Assembly: GCA_033875255.1 (NCBI GenBank)
Contig: JAWZSN010000010.1
Location: forward strand, 62,001 to 126,000
Reading direction: 5' to 3'
DNA length: 64,000 nt
Source: Marinimicrococcus sp033875255
GTDB taxonomy: Bacteria > Pseudomonadota > Alphaproteobacteria > Geminicoccales > Geminicoccaceae
Position 1 is the first letter of the stretch, and each line of letters begins with the position of its first letter. Shown here piece by piece: positions 1 through 9,206 of this stretch. Both the position numbers and the translations under genes were made by a program. Below the pieces are notes generated by a model. The model saw only the letters and a program-made list of their open reading frames with translations, searched no databases and was not told the origin of the DNA.

Positions 1-511
1 CGAGGGGGATGCCGGAGCGCACGCCACGGACGATCATGCCCAGCGCGTCGGGCAGCTGGACCAGGAGCTTCTGCTCGTAGCGCCGCACGAAGCTGCCCAG
101 GACCGTCCGCGGGCCGAGCACGCCGACGGCGCCGGCGACCGTCAGGCCCACGAGCACGGACATGCCGAGGCCGAGCGTCAGGTAGAGACCCAGGATCATG
201 CCGAGGATGAGGCCGGCGGCGAGCACCCACTGCCACGGCACCGGGTAGATGTCGGTGCGCGCCGTGTCGATGCCGGTCAGCCGCGCGAGGAGATTGCCGG
301 CGCGTGGCACATGGCGCTGGTCCAAGAGCAGCGATTTGCGGGCCGCCGGCGCCGCCTCCGGGCGGTAGCGCTGCACCAGCGTGCCGAGGCGCTGGCGTCG
401 GCGCTCGAGCTCGCGATGGCCGGAGAGCACCCACACGAAGCTCGCGACCATGGCCGCCATCGTCATGACGGCGAGCAGGATCAGTCCCATCCCCGGCTGC
501 AGGCCCGGCAC
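1..511 (-). CDS. tadB: TadB/CpaG-like inner-membrane pilus assembly protein (partial)
   Basis: N-terminal part of a type II secretion F-domain protein, the integral membrane platform on which the Tad/Cpa ATPase assembles Flp pili; the C-terminus lies beyond the left window edge. The visible protein starts with a hydrophobic segment, continues with a basic stretch (HRELERRRQRLG), and then has a two-helix hydrophobic hairpin rich in Gly, Leu and Val, followed by the conserved QLPDALGMIVRGVRSG region typical of TadB/TadC. GTG at 511 is chosen because a strong GGAGGAG lies just upstream; ATG at 490 is an alternative. It follows cpaF with only 3 nt between, so it belongs to the same operon. Family assignment is confident; TadB rather than TadC rests on its place directly after cpaF. 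Confidence 0.85.
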   Translation of the reverse strand, partial: MPGLQPGMGLILLAVMTMAAMVASFVWVLSGHRELERRRQRLGTLVQRYRPEAAPAARKSLLLDQRHVPRAGNLLARLTGIDTARTDIYPVPWQWVLAAGLILGMILGLYLTLGLGMSVLVGLTVAGAVGVLGPRTVLGSFVRRYEQKLLVQLPDALGMIVRGVRSGIPL

Positions 512-514
512 CGG

Positions 515-1897
<1,383 letters not shown>

Positions 1898-1901
1898 GTC
1901 C

Positions 1902-3140
1902 TCAGCCCCCGCCCACGCGTGCCAGCCGCAGGCGTCCGAACAGTCCGCCGATCAGCCTGCCCGGGCGCACCGCGCCCGTGCCCGCCGCGATCTCGTGCGC
2001 GAGCCGCTCGATGCCCCGCCGGAACGGGGCGCTGCGCTCGGCCACCGGGCGGCCGGCATTGGCCGCCTGCACGACCGTCTTGGGCAGATAGGGCAGCACG
2101 CACTCGGGCTCGAGATCGAGCGCTTTCTGCAGGTCCCGGCTCGACAGGCCGCCGGGCAGGCCCTGCTTGTTGAGGACGTAGATCGGCGGTCGCGTCTCGG
2201 CCTTGCCGGCTGCCAGCGCCCGGTAGCGCAGCAGCCCCCGACAGCCGCTCAAGGTCGGCTCCAGCACCAGGATCCGCACGTTGGCGAGCGCCAGGAAGCG
2301 CATGTGCAGCGGCGTCGGGAAGGCAGGAACGTCGACGATCACGAGATTGTAGCGCTGGCGCAGCAGGTCGATCAGGTCGTCGGGTGCGTCGGGGTCGGCG
2401 CGCAGCTCGGCGTCCACCGTCTCCTCGGCCGCCAGCAGGTCCAGCCGGTCGGCGACGCGCAGGGCGGTGCGCTCGAGGAAGAGCGTGTCGAGCCGGTCCG
2501 GCTTCTCGAACGCCGCGCGCAGGCCGGCATCGGCCTGCAGGCCCAGCATCAGCGCGATCTCGCTGCTCTGGAGGTTGAGGTCGAGCATCACCGTGTGGTG
2601 GTGCGCCTTGCCCGCGAGGTGCCGGCCCAGCTCGGCGACGATGGTGGAGGCGCCGACGCCGCCGCGGGCGCCGACCACCGCCACCACCTTGCCGCCGCGC
2701 GGCCCGCGCGTCTCGGGCCTGTCCTTGCCGAGCATCGGACGCAGGACGCGGACCACGGTCTCGAGGTTGAGCGGCTTGTAGAGATACTCGTCGACGCCCA
2801 GGTCGCGGACCAGCGTCCGGTAGATTCCGGCATCGTTGCGGTCGCCGACCACCAGCACCTTGACGTCCGGCGCGCACACCAGGGCCAGCGCCTCCAGGGC
2901 CGCGGCGTAATGGTCGATGCCGGTGATGTCGACGATGAGGAGGAGCGGCGAGGGGCCGCGCTCGAGATGCCTGACGGCGTCGCGGACGCTGCCGCGCCTG
3001 AGCTCGAAGTCGCCGCCGAGCACCGTCGCCAGCGCCGTCCGCGTGGTCTCCTCGCTGGTCGCGTCGGCAAGGAAGCCCAGAACGCCGGTCCGGCCGGTTG
3101 CGGGGAGCGCGTTGGTCCCCTTGGCCTCAGTCGCTGCCAT
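1902..3140 (-). CDS. cpaE: CpaE/TadZ-like pilus localisation ATPase
   Basis: MinD/ParA-type protein that in related bacteria positions the Tad secretion machine. The N-terminal roughly 140 residues resemble a response-regulator receiver fold (LLLIVDITG, KVLVVGD, EYLYKPL). A P-loop NTPase domain starts near residue 152, with an atypical Walker A reading GARGGVGAST at 157-166. The two lysines of the canonical KGGxGK motif are Arg and Ala here, a change common in alphaproteobacterial CpaE proteins. A later VIVDVPAFP segment matches the Walker B region. Its start overlaps the end of cpaD by 14 nt, indicating translational coupling. Confidence 0.92.
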   Translation of the reverse strand: MAATEAKGTNALPATGRTGVLGFLADATSEETTRTALATVLGGDFELRRGSVRDAVRHLERGPSPLLLIVDITGIDHYAAALEALALVCAPDVKVLVVGDRNDAGIYRTLVRDLGVDEYLYKPLNLETVVRVLRPMLGKDRPETRGPRGGKVVAVVGARGGVGASTIVAELGRHLAGKAHHHTVMLDLNLQSSEIALMLGLQADAGLRAAFEKPDRLDTLFLERTALRVADRLDLLAAEETVDAELRADPDAPDDLIDLLRQRYNLVIVDVPAFPTPLHMRFLALANVRILVLEPTLSGCRGLLRYRALAAGKAETRPPIYVLNKQGLPGGLSSRDLQKALDLEPECVLPYLPKTVVQAANAGRPVAERSAPFRRGIERLAHEIAAGTGAVRPGRLIGGLFGRLRLARVGGG

Positions 3141-3435
3141 CGCCGCCTCCGGCCGTGGGCGACCCTGTGCTGCCGTCCGGCAGCCGGACCTCGCCGCGGC
3201 GCCAGCGATCGATCGCCCTGGCGTCCACGGCTCCGTCGGCCACCTCGCTGCCGCGCCCGCGCCGGAGATCCTGCGGGTCGGCGATCATGGCGCGGAGATT
3301 GGCATCGTTGGCGCCGGTCGGGACCCAGCCGCGCTCGTCGTCGGGGACGGCGCAGCCGGCCAGCAGGATGAGAAGGCCGGCGACGGTCGGGCCGCGGGCA
3401 AGGCGGAGGGCGGGGCGGAGCGTCATCGGCCTCAT
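3127..3435 (-). CDS. cpaD: Very short CpaD-like pilus lipoprotein
   Basis: 102-residue predicted lipoprotein in the position where cpaD normally lies, between the secretin and cpaE genes. The N-terminus has a basic stretch, a hydrophobic core and a lipobox LLAGC, with the lipidated Cys near residue 28. The remainder contains a WVPTGANDANLRAMIADPQDL segment, recalling CpaD proteins that end in similar NxANLRAMVADPxDL motifs. It is about half the usual CpaD length, so only the lipoprotein signal and C-terminal portion appear to be kept. The ATG overlaps the cpaC stop codon as ATGA, and the 3' end overlaps cpaE. Identity rests on position plus the short motif. Confidence 0.75.
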   Translation of the reverse strand: MRPMTLRPALRLARGPTVAGLLILLAGCAVPDDERGWVPTGANDANLRAMIADPQDLRRGRGSEVADGAVDARAIDRWRRGEVRLPDGSTGSPTAGGGDGSD

Positions 3436-4847
3436 TCCAGGATAAAGCCGGCATCGAGCGGCACGCGCGGCGGCCGGGCGTCGGTCTTGCCGGTGCGGGC
3501 GGCGATGCGGTGCATCAAGATGCGCTCGAAATCGGAGGGCGGCGCGTAGTCGTCGAGAGGGCTCTTGAGCTTGCCGGGGTCGGCCACCGGCCGGACGAGA
3601 TAGGGGGTGATGATGATCACCAGCTCGGTCTCGCTGCGACGGAAGCTGTCGGACTTGAAGAGGGCGCCCAGCACCGGCACCTCGGACAGCCACGGCAGGC
3701 CGCTGGCGTCGAGGGTGGTGGTGTTGGAGAGCAGGCCGGCGATGGCGAAGCTCTCGCCGCTGCCGAGCTCGACCGTGGTCTCGGCGCGCCGCACCACCAG
3801 GGCCGGGATGCGCAGCGAGTTGATGGTGATCGCACCTTGCTCGGAGAGCTCGGAGACCTCCGGCCTGACCCGCAGCGAGATCCGCTCCGGCGAGACGATG
3901 GTGGGCACGAAGGAGAGGCTGACGCCGAACTCCTTGAACTCGATGGTGATCCGGTCGTTGTCCTGGGCCACCGGGATGGGGAACTCGCCGCCGGCCAGGA
4001 AGCTCGCGGGCTCGCCGGAGCGGGCGGTGAGGTTGGGCTCGGCCAGGATGGTCACGAGGCCGTTCTGCGCCAGGGCGTCGACCACGCCGTTGACGTCGAA
4101 ATTGCCGCCGCTGAAGCCGAAGCCCAGCCGGTCGGCGGGGTTCGGGGAGGGAAGGCCGGCACCCAGCGGATTCAGCGCGCCCAGGGCGGCGGCGCCCGTG
4201 CGCAGCCCCATCTGGATCCCGTTGCCGGAATAGAGGGCCTGCCAGTTGAAGCCGAAGCGGCGCGACACGTCGCGGGAGACCTCCGCGAAGCGGACCTTGA
4301 GATTGACCTGGATGGGCGAGCGGATGCCCAGGCGGTTGACGATCCGGTAGCCGTCGCCGGCCACCGCCCGCACCGTGGACTCCGCCATCTCGGCATCGGC
4401 GGCGGTGGCGACCTCGCCGTCGAGCACCAGCATCTCGGCGGTCTGCGTCAGGCGCACCCGGCTGTCGGGCAGCAGCTGGCCGAGCATGCTCTGGGCTTCC
4501 TCGCTGCGGAAGCGCGAGGGGCGCACCGTCACCGACCAGCCGCCCAGCGTCCTGCCGCTCTCGGAGAGCGCGGCGACGCTCGTCTTGCCGGCCCCCATGC
4601 CCATGACCAGGAACCGGTTGGCAGAGAGCGGTCGGACCTCCGCCACCCGGGGATCGGCGCTGAAGACGGTGGCGACCGCGCCGGGCACCTGCAGGACGTG
4701 GCCCTCGCCGGTCTCGATGGCGAGCTGCGGCGCGCTCGCAGCCGGCGAGGTCACCAGCGCCGTCGCTGCCCGGGGGGCGGCCGACGGGGTGACCTGGAGC
4801 AGGCAGAAGGCGGCCATGATGCCCAGCAGCGCGCGGAACGGGCGCAT
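3432..4847 (-). CDS. cpaC: CpaC/RcpA outer-membrane secretin of the Tad pilus
   Basis: 471 aa outer-membrane channel for the Flp pilus. It begins with a cleavable signal peptide (MRPFRALLGIMAAFCLLQV, cleavage near PSAAPRAA). It continues with the N-terminal secretin/TonB short domain containing VFSADPRVAEVRPLSANRF and then BON-like sequence. The C-terminal secretin domain carries the hallmark VPVLGALFKSDSFRRSETEL followed by VIIITPYLVRPV. Start ATG at 4847 overlaps the cpaB TGA by one base and opens directly on the signal peptide. Upstream in-frame codons are read-through from another frame. Confidence 0.95.
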   Translation of the reverse strand: MRPFRALLGIMAAFCLLQVTPSAAPRAATALVTSPAASAPQLAIETGEGHVLQVPGAVATVFSADPRVAEVRPLSANRFLVMGMGAGKTSVAALSESGRTLGGWSVTVRPSRFRSEEAQSMLGQLLPDSRVRLTQTAEMLVLDGEVATAADAEMAESTVRAVAGDGYRIVNRLGIRSPIQVNLKVRFAEVSRDVSRRFGFNWQALYSGNGIQMGLRTGAAALGALNPLGAGLPSPNPADRLGFGFSGGNFDVNGVVDALAQNGLVTILAEPNLTARSGEPASFLAGGEFPIPVAQDNDRITIEFKEFGVSLSFVPTIVSPERISLRVRPEVSELSEQGAITINSLRIPALVVRRAETTVELGSGESFAIAGLLSNTTTLDASGLPWLSEVPVLGALFKSDSFRRSETELVIIITPYLVRPVADPGKLKSPLDDYAPPSDFERILMHRIAARTGKTDARPPRVPLDAGFILE

Positions 4848-5806
4848 CAGAAGCTCGTCTCCGAGGTGGTGGCGCCGTTGATCACGGTGATCCTGCGGCC
4901 ACCGCTGCCGCCGCCGGCGCGAGGCGCGGCAGGGATCTCGGGGCTCTTGAGGGCCGGCGAGACGTCGCCGGCCCATACCGGCTTCGCAGATGCCGGGGCC
5001 GGTGCCGGCTGGTTGGCGGGAACGGCCGGCAGGTTAGCCAGAAGCAGGCCGCCCATGCGGGGGCGCGGCTCCCCGGGCTCTCGGCTCGCCATCGGCTCGT
5101 GGGCGGCGCGGACGACCAGGGCGAGGCGTCCCAGCCGCTCGGCGACGGCGACGCGCGGCGCGTCCTCGGGCGAGACCTCGAGGGTCACCGTGCGGGCGAT
5201 CCTGTCGCCCTCGGCGGTGTCGCCCTGCGCCCCCTGGGTGAGTTTCTGGTCGACTGCGACGACGCGCACGTCCTGGAGGACGGTCTCGCCGACCACCCGC
5301 CGGGAAGGTGCGCCGGCCTGGTCCTCGAGGATCTGGGTGAGCACCAGGTCGACGCGGTCACCCGGCCAGATGAGGCCCGCATTGCCGGTGGCCGGATCGA
5401 CCCCCACGGCGATCGCCCGGTAGCCGGGGGCGAGGATGGCGGCGAGGAAGCCGCGGTCGTTGGCCTGCAACACCATCTGCTCGGTCAGCGTCTGGCCAGG
5501 CGTCAGGGGCTGGCGGACCATGCCGCCCAGCAGGCGCGCACGCATGTCGGGCGTGTCCTGCAGCGCCTCTGCCGGCTTCTCGTCGGCCGGCACCTCCTTG
5601 CCCTGGATGTCCTCGGCGCGCAGCAGGGTGCCCGCAGGGACGGGACCGGCGGCCGTCAGGATCGTCGTGGTGACCGGCTCGGGGGGCAGCTCGACGGGCG
5701 CCGAGGCGACCGCCGCGTCACGCGGGGCGAGGCTGGTATAGGCGACGAACGCGAACGCGCCCGTAGCCGCGACCATCACGAGGAAAAGAAGGAGGCGAAT
5801 GATCAT
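4847..5806 (-). CDS. cpaB: CpaB/RcpC periplasmic pilus assembly protein
   Basis: Membrane-anchored Tad protein that works with the secretin CpaC. The N-terminus has one hydrophobic anchor (MIIRLLLFLVMVAATGAFAF). A SAF-type domain follows, recognisable by PVPAGTLLRAEDI and the later LAPGYRAIAVGVDPATG and GDRVDLVLTQ strands typical of Flp pilus CpaB proteins. The chosen ATG at 5806 opens on the anchor; an alternative TTG lies at 5884, and no strong ribosome site separates the options. The stop overlaps the cpaC start by one base. The flp pilin gene lies 96 nt upstream. Confidence 0.92.
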   Translation of the reverse strand: MIIRLLLFLVMVAATGAFAFVAYTSLAPRDAAVASAPVELPPEPVTTTILTAAGPVPAGTLLRAEDIQGKEVPADEKPAEALQDTPDMRARLLGGMVRQPLTPGQTLTEQMVLQANDRGFLAAILAPGYRAIAVGVDPATGNAGLIWPGDRVDLVLTQILEDQAGAPSRRVVGETVLQDVRVVAVDQKLTQGAQGDTAEGDRIARTVTLEVSPEDAPRVAVAERLGRLALVVRAAHEPMASREPGEPRPRMGGLLLANLPAVPANQPAPAPASAKPVWAGDVSPALKSPEIPAAPRAGGGSGGRRITVINGATTSETSF

Positions 5807-5902
5807 GAGATGAGCCGCCGCTCGCATGAGAGGGCGCAGGCCCGTTCCGGCAGCCAGCCAGGGCGCGGCCGCCGGAAGGGGCAATCAAGGGAGGTCTGGC
5901 GC

Positions 5903-6109
5903 TCAGCTGGGCGTATTGCCCGTGATCTTGCCGGAGATACCAGTGAACAGGGCGCCGAGATCGGTGCCCAGCGTCGTCAGGGCGCCGATGATCACGACGG
6001 CGATCAGCGCCGCGATCAGGCCGTACTCGAGCGCGGTGGCGCCGCGGCGATCCTTGGCGACCGAGCGGAGGCCGAGATGGGTGGCGAGCAGATTGAGGTA
6101 GCTGAACAT
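5903..6109 (-). CDS. flp: Flp/Fap type IVb pilin
   Basis: 68 aa major pilin subunit of the Tad pilus. It has a short basic leader ending in RRG, followed by ATALEYGLIAALIAVVIIGA. Cleavage between Gly and Ala is expected, with the conserved Glu at position +5 and Tyr at +6 and then the hydrophobic assembly helix. The C-terminus is short and Gly/Thr-rich. It is the first gene of the minus-strand cpa operon, with an AT-rich upstream region likely to hold the operon promoter. No prepilin peptidase (cpaA) gene is visible in this window. Confidence 0.95.
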   Translation of the reverse strand: MFSYLNLLATHLGLRSVAKDRRGATALEYGLIAALIAVVIIGALTTLGTDLGALFTGISGKITGNTPS

Positions 6110-6775
6110 GGTCTTGTTCCTGAGATGGGGCGACTGACAAGGCGGGACGGCGGCGGCGACCGGTTCAGTCTTGTTGAGCCTATCTCGTCTCGCTGTGGTT
6201 GGATTACGATTTCGCGCCTCGGTTGTAAATAGCTCCTGCCGCCCGTTGTATGGACCAAGCTGTCGCATCTCCCGACAGTCGTCTTGGATCTGTCACGAGA
6301 GAGAATTTCGTTTAAAGATGTCTAAAGTTTTACGGATAAATATAATTGATGTTCAAAAACTTTAACGAAGAGCCAAAAATAACGTAACATGATACATTTT
6401 ACTGCTTTATATCGAGAGATTTTCATTCAAGGCGTAGAATGGAATTAATTGTAATTGCTTGATTGATACTTGTTAAAGGTTGTGGATTTAAACTGGTCTT
6501 CCGTCGTGCTGATAACCGTCTATCAACTTCAAGGAGAAAGCGGTTACAGATCGGGGCTTTTGCCTGCCGCTGGCGATGCCGGGCACATGGGAATGGCTGC
6601 CGGTCCCGACGCCTGGCGCATTCTCCGTCGCGGCCGCAGGGCCACACCCGAGCTTTCATCGCCTGCTTTGCAATCGCTAAGTGTTCCATCGGTCGCCCAA
6701 TTCGCTTAACGGCACTTGTCCCAGCTGGCGACAATCGCTCATGCCGCGTGACGGCACCGTCCACGGAACCTGCCC
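6110..6775. other. AT-rich divergent intergenic region
   Basis: This stretch separates the pilus operon (minus) from the fadL-type gene (plus). About 6290-6540 is strikingly AT-rich compared with the surrounding GC-rich DNA, with many short A and T runs and no convincing open frame. It probably holds the promoters of both directions. A weak plus-strand -35 like TTGATA (6463-6468) is followed about 18 nt later by TTTAAA (6487-6492), but this would leave a leader of roughly 280 nt before the fadL start. No RNA gene is recognised. Confidence 0.5.
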
Positions 6776-8119
6776 ATGCCCCGCCATCTCCTCCGCCTGC
6801 TTCCCTTCGCCAGCGCCGTGGCCCTTCTCGCCGGAGAGGCGCAGGCCGCCGGCTTCGCCATCCGCGAGCAGTCGGCGACCGCCCAGGGCAACGCCTTCGC
6901 CGGCGCCACGGCGGGGGCCGAAGACCCGAGCTACATGTTCTTCAACCCGGCGGCCCTGGCCTACCAGGAGGGCACCCAGGCGGTGGTGCTGCAGAATGTC
7001 GTGCTGCCGACGATCCGGCTGAAGGACTCGCAGGGCAGCACCGTGACCGGCGACAACATTCCCGGCAGGCCCGACGACGACGATGTCGGCAAGGATGCCC
7101 TCATCCCTGCCTTCTACGGCTCCTGGGAGGTCGACCCGGCCTGGCATCTGGGACTGGCGGTCACCGTGCCCTTCGGCCTGGCGACCGACTATTCCGACGG
7201 CTGGACCGGCCGCTACCACGCGCTCTACTCGGCAGTGAAGACCATCAACATCAATCCGGCGGTGGCGTGGCGGCCGCTGCCGTGGCTGTCGATCGGCGGC
7301 GGCGTGCAGGTGCAGTACCTGGATGCCGAGCTATCCAGCGCCATCGACTTCGGCACCATCGGCGCCGTGGCGGGCGTGCCGGGATCGGTGCCGGGCCAGC
7401 AGGACGGACGGGTGCAGGTGCGTGGCGACGACCTCGCCTATGGCTGGAACGCGGGCGCCATCGTCGAGACGCCCGTGGAGGGCCTGCGGCTCGGCGTCGC
7501 CTACCGCTCCAAGGTCGAGCACCGCCTCACCGGCGACGCCGACTTCACCACCGACGATGCCGGCATCGGCAGCGCCCTGGCCAATGCGACGGGCCGGTTC
7601 CGCGACAGCGGCGTCAGCGCCGACCTGACCACCCCCGCCATGCTGTCCTTCGGCTTCCAGCAGACCCTCAACGAGCGCTGGTCGGTGCAGGGCGAGCTGG
7701 CCTGGACCCAGTGGAGCAGCTTCGACCAGCTGGTGATCCGCTTCGACAACGATGCCGAGAGCCCGAGCGTCACCGAGGAGCGGTGGAACGACGTGTGGTT
7801 CGCGGCCCTCGGCGCCACCTGGCGGCCCGACCCGAACCTCGCGCTGCGCGCCGGCGTGGCCTACGACCAGAGCCCCACCACGGACCGCCACCGCTCGCCG
7901 CGTATCGCCGACGGCGACCGCTACTGGCTGTCGGTTGGCGGCAGCTGGCAGGTCAAGGAGTGGCTGAGCCTCGATGCCTCCTGGGCCCACGTCTTCATGG
8001 ACGACACGAAGGTCAGCCAGGACACGAACGGCGAGGGCAACACGTTTCGCGGCAATCTCGACGCAAACTACGAGACCCACATCGACCTGGTCGCCGTCTC
8101 GGCGCGCATCAGGTTCTAG
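6776..8119 (+). CDS. fadL: FadL/OmpP1-family outer-membrane transporter
   Basis: 447 aa outer-membrane beta-barrel predicted to take up long-chain fatty acids or other hydrophobic compounds. It has a signal peptide (LPFASAVALLAGEAQA, cleavage before AGFAIREQ) followed by the family signature GNAFAGATAGAEDPSYMFFN near the mature N-terminus. This corresponds to the hatch domain containing the NPA motif. Alternating hydrophobic strands continue to a C-terminal Phe (SARIRF), typical of outer-membrane barrels. Its end overlaps the convergent metallophosphoesterase gene by 11 nt. Substrate is inferred from family only. Confidence 0.88.
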   Translation: MPRHLLRLLPFASAVALLAGEAQAAGFAIREQSATAQGNAFAGATAGAEDPSYMFFNPAALAYQEGTQAVVLQNVVLPTIRLKDSQGSTVTGDNIPGRPDDDDVGKDALIPAFYGSWEVDPAWHLGLAVTVPFGLATDYSDGWTGRYHALYSAVKTININPAVAWRPLPWLSIGGGVQVQYLDAELSSAIDFGTIGAVAGVPGSVPGQQDGRVQVRGDDLAYGWNAGAIVETPVEGLRLGVAYRSKVEHRLTGDADFTTDDAGIGSALANATGRFRDSGVSADLTTPAMLSFGFQQTLNERWSVQGELAWTQWSSFDQLVIRFDNDAESPSVTEERWNDVWFAALGATWRPDPNLALRAGVAYDQSPTTDRHRSPRIADGDRYWLSVGGSWQVKEWLSLDASWAHVFMDDTKVSQDTNGEGNTFRGNLDANYETHIDLVAVSARIRF

Positions 8120-8639
8120 GCGCTCGTCTCCGGCGGCGCGCGGCGAGGGCCTCGAGCAGCTCGTCGAGCGTCACCGGGCGGAAGTCCCGGACGTCCACGC
8201 CCACGTCGATCTGCCGCGGCAGCAGCGGGGCGAGGCGGCCATGGCTATGGCCGTGCAGGTTCAGGGCTCCCCGGCGCATCCCGTTCCACGAGCGGAACGG
8301 GTAGTGGCAGAGCACCAGAGACCGCTCCTGCAGCTCGATCTCGGCATAGGCCTGCACGCTCGCCCAGCCCTCCAGCGCCAGCGTGGCCGGGCCGTCATTG
8401 TTGCCGGCGACGAGGTGCTTGCGGCCGGCGAGGCGGGCGAGCAGGGCTTCCATGGCGGCCGGCGTGCGGCGCAGGGCGAAGTCGCCCAGATGCCACACCT
8501 CGTCCTCCGGCCGGACCACCGCGTTCCAGCGGCAGACCAGCGCCTCGTCCATCGCCGCGACGCTCGCGAACGGCCGCCGGAAGAGGCCCAGCGCCCCGCC
8601 ATGGCCAAAATGCGTGTCGCTCGTGAAGAATACCCGCAA
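8109..8639 (-). CDS. Calcineurin-like metallophosphoesterase
   Basis: 176 aa dinuclear metal phosphoesterase. Metal-binding motifs are all present in order: DTHFGH near residue 8, HLGDFAL near 51, GNND near 79, CHYPFRSWNG near 110 and HGHSHG near 129. This set matches small single-domain phosphoesterases related to those acting on nucleotides or phosphodiesters; the substrate cannot be deduced. It lies downstream of moaB on the same strand with about 20 nt between and may be cotranscribed. Its 3' end overlaps the fadL-type gene tail to tail. Confidence 0.88.
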   Translation of the reverse strand: MRVFFTSDTHFGHGGALGLFRRPFASVAAMDEALVCRWNAVVRPEDEVWHLGDFALRRTPAAMEALLARLAGRKHLVAGNNDGPATLALEGWASVQAYAEIELQERSLVLCHYPFRSWNGMRRGALNLHGHSHGRLAPLLPRQIDVGVDVRDFRPVTLDELLEALAARRRRRAPRT

Positions 8640-8660
8640 GCCTCTGCCCGAGCCCCGGTG

Positions 8661-9206
8661 TCAGGCGCCCGGCTCGTGCTCGCGCAGGCGCGGCAGCAGC
8701 TCGGCGAAATTGCAGGGCTTGTGGCGGATGTCGAGCTGGAAGCGGAGGATCTCGTCCCAGCCGTCGCGGCAGGCGCCGGGCGAGCCCGGCAGGCAGAAGA
8801 TGTAGGTGCCGCGCGCCACGCCGGCATCGGCCCGGGACTGCAGCGAGGAGGTGCCGATCTTCTGGTAGCTGAGCATGCGGAAGAGCTCGCCGAAGCCCGC
8901 CACATGCTTCTCGGCCACCCGCGCCAGGGCTTCGGGCGTCACGTCGCGGCCGGTGACGCCGGTGCCGCCGGTGGTGATCACCACCTCCACGCCCGGATCC
9001 TCGATCCACCTCGCGAGCTGGGCCGTGATGGAATCGAGGTCGTCGCGCACGATGGTCCGCGCGGCAAGCTCGTGGCCGGCGCCGGTCAGCCGCTCTGCCA
9101 GAAGATCGCCCGATCTGTCGCTCGACGCGTCGCGGCTGTCCGAGACGGTGAGCACGGCAATGCGCAGCGGCTGGAAGGGAATGGTCTCGTCAATTCGCCC
9201 TGGCAT
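8661..9206 (-). CDS. moaB: Molybdenum cofactor biosynthesis protein MoaB
   Basis: 181 aa MoaB/Mog-domain protein acting in molybdopterin adenylylation. Family marks are RIAVLTVSDSRDASSDRSGD at the N-terminus, the molybdopterin-binding VVITTGGTGVTGRDVTPEAL in the centre, and the GTYIFCLPGSPGACRDGW loop toward the C-terminus. Its 5' end overlaps the end of the upstream lytic transglycosylase gene by 17 nt, so the two are probably cotranscribed. No other moa or moe genes are in the window. Confidence 0.94.
   Translation of the reverse strand: MPGRIDETIPFQPLRIAVLTVSDSRDASSDRSGDLLAERLTGAGHELAARTIVRDDLDSITAQLARWIEDPGVEVVITTGGTGVTGRDVTPEALARVAEKHVAGFGELFRMLSYQKIGTSSLQSRADAGVARGTYIFCLPGSPGACRDGWDEILRFQLDIRHKPCNFAELLPRLREHEPGA

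Noticed and set aside
6463..8304. 613-codon plus-strand frame overlapping the FadL-type gene
   Set aside because: It lies in a different frame from the gene with the signal peptide and FadL signature and has Arg/Pro-rich random composition.
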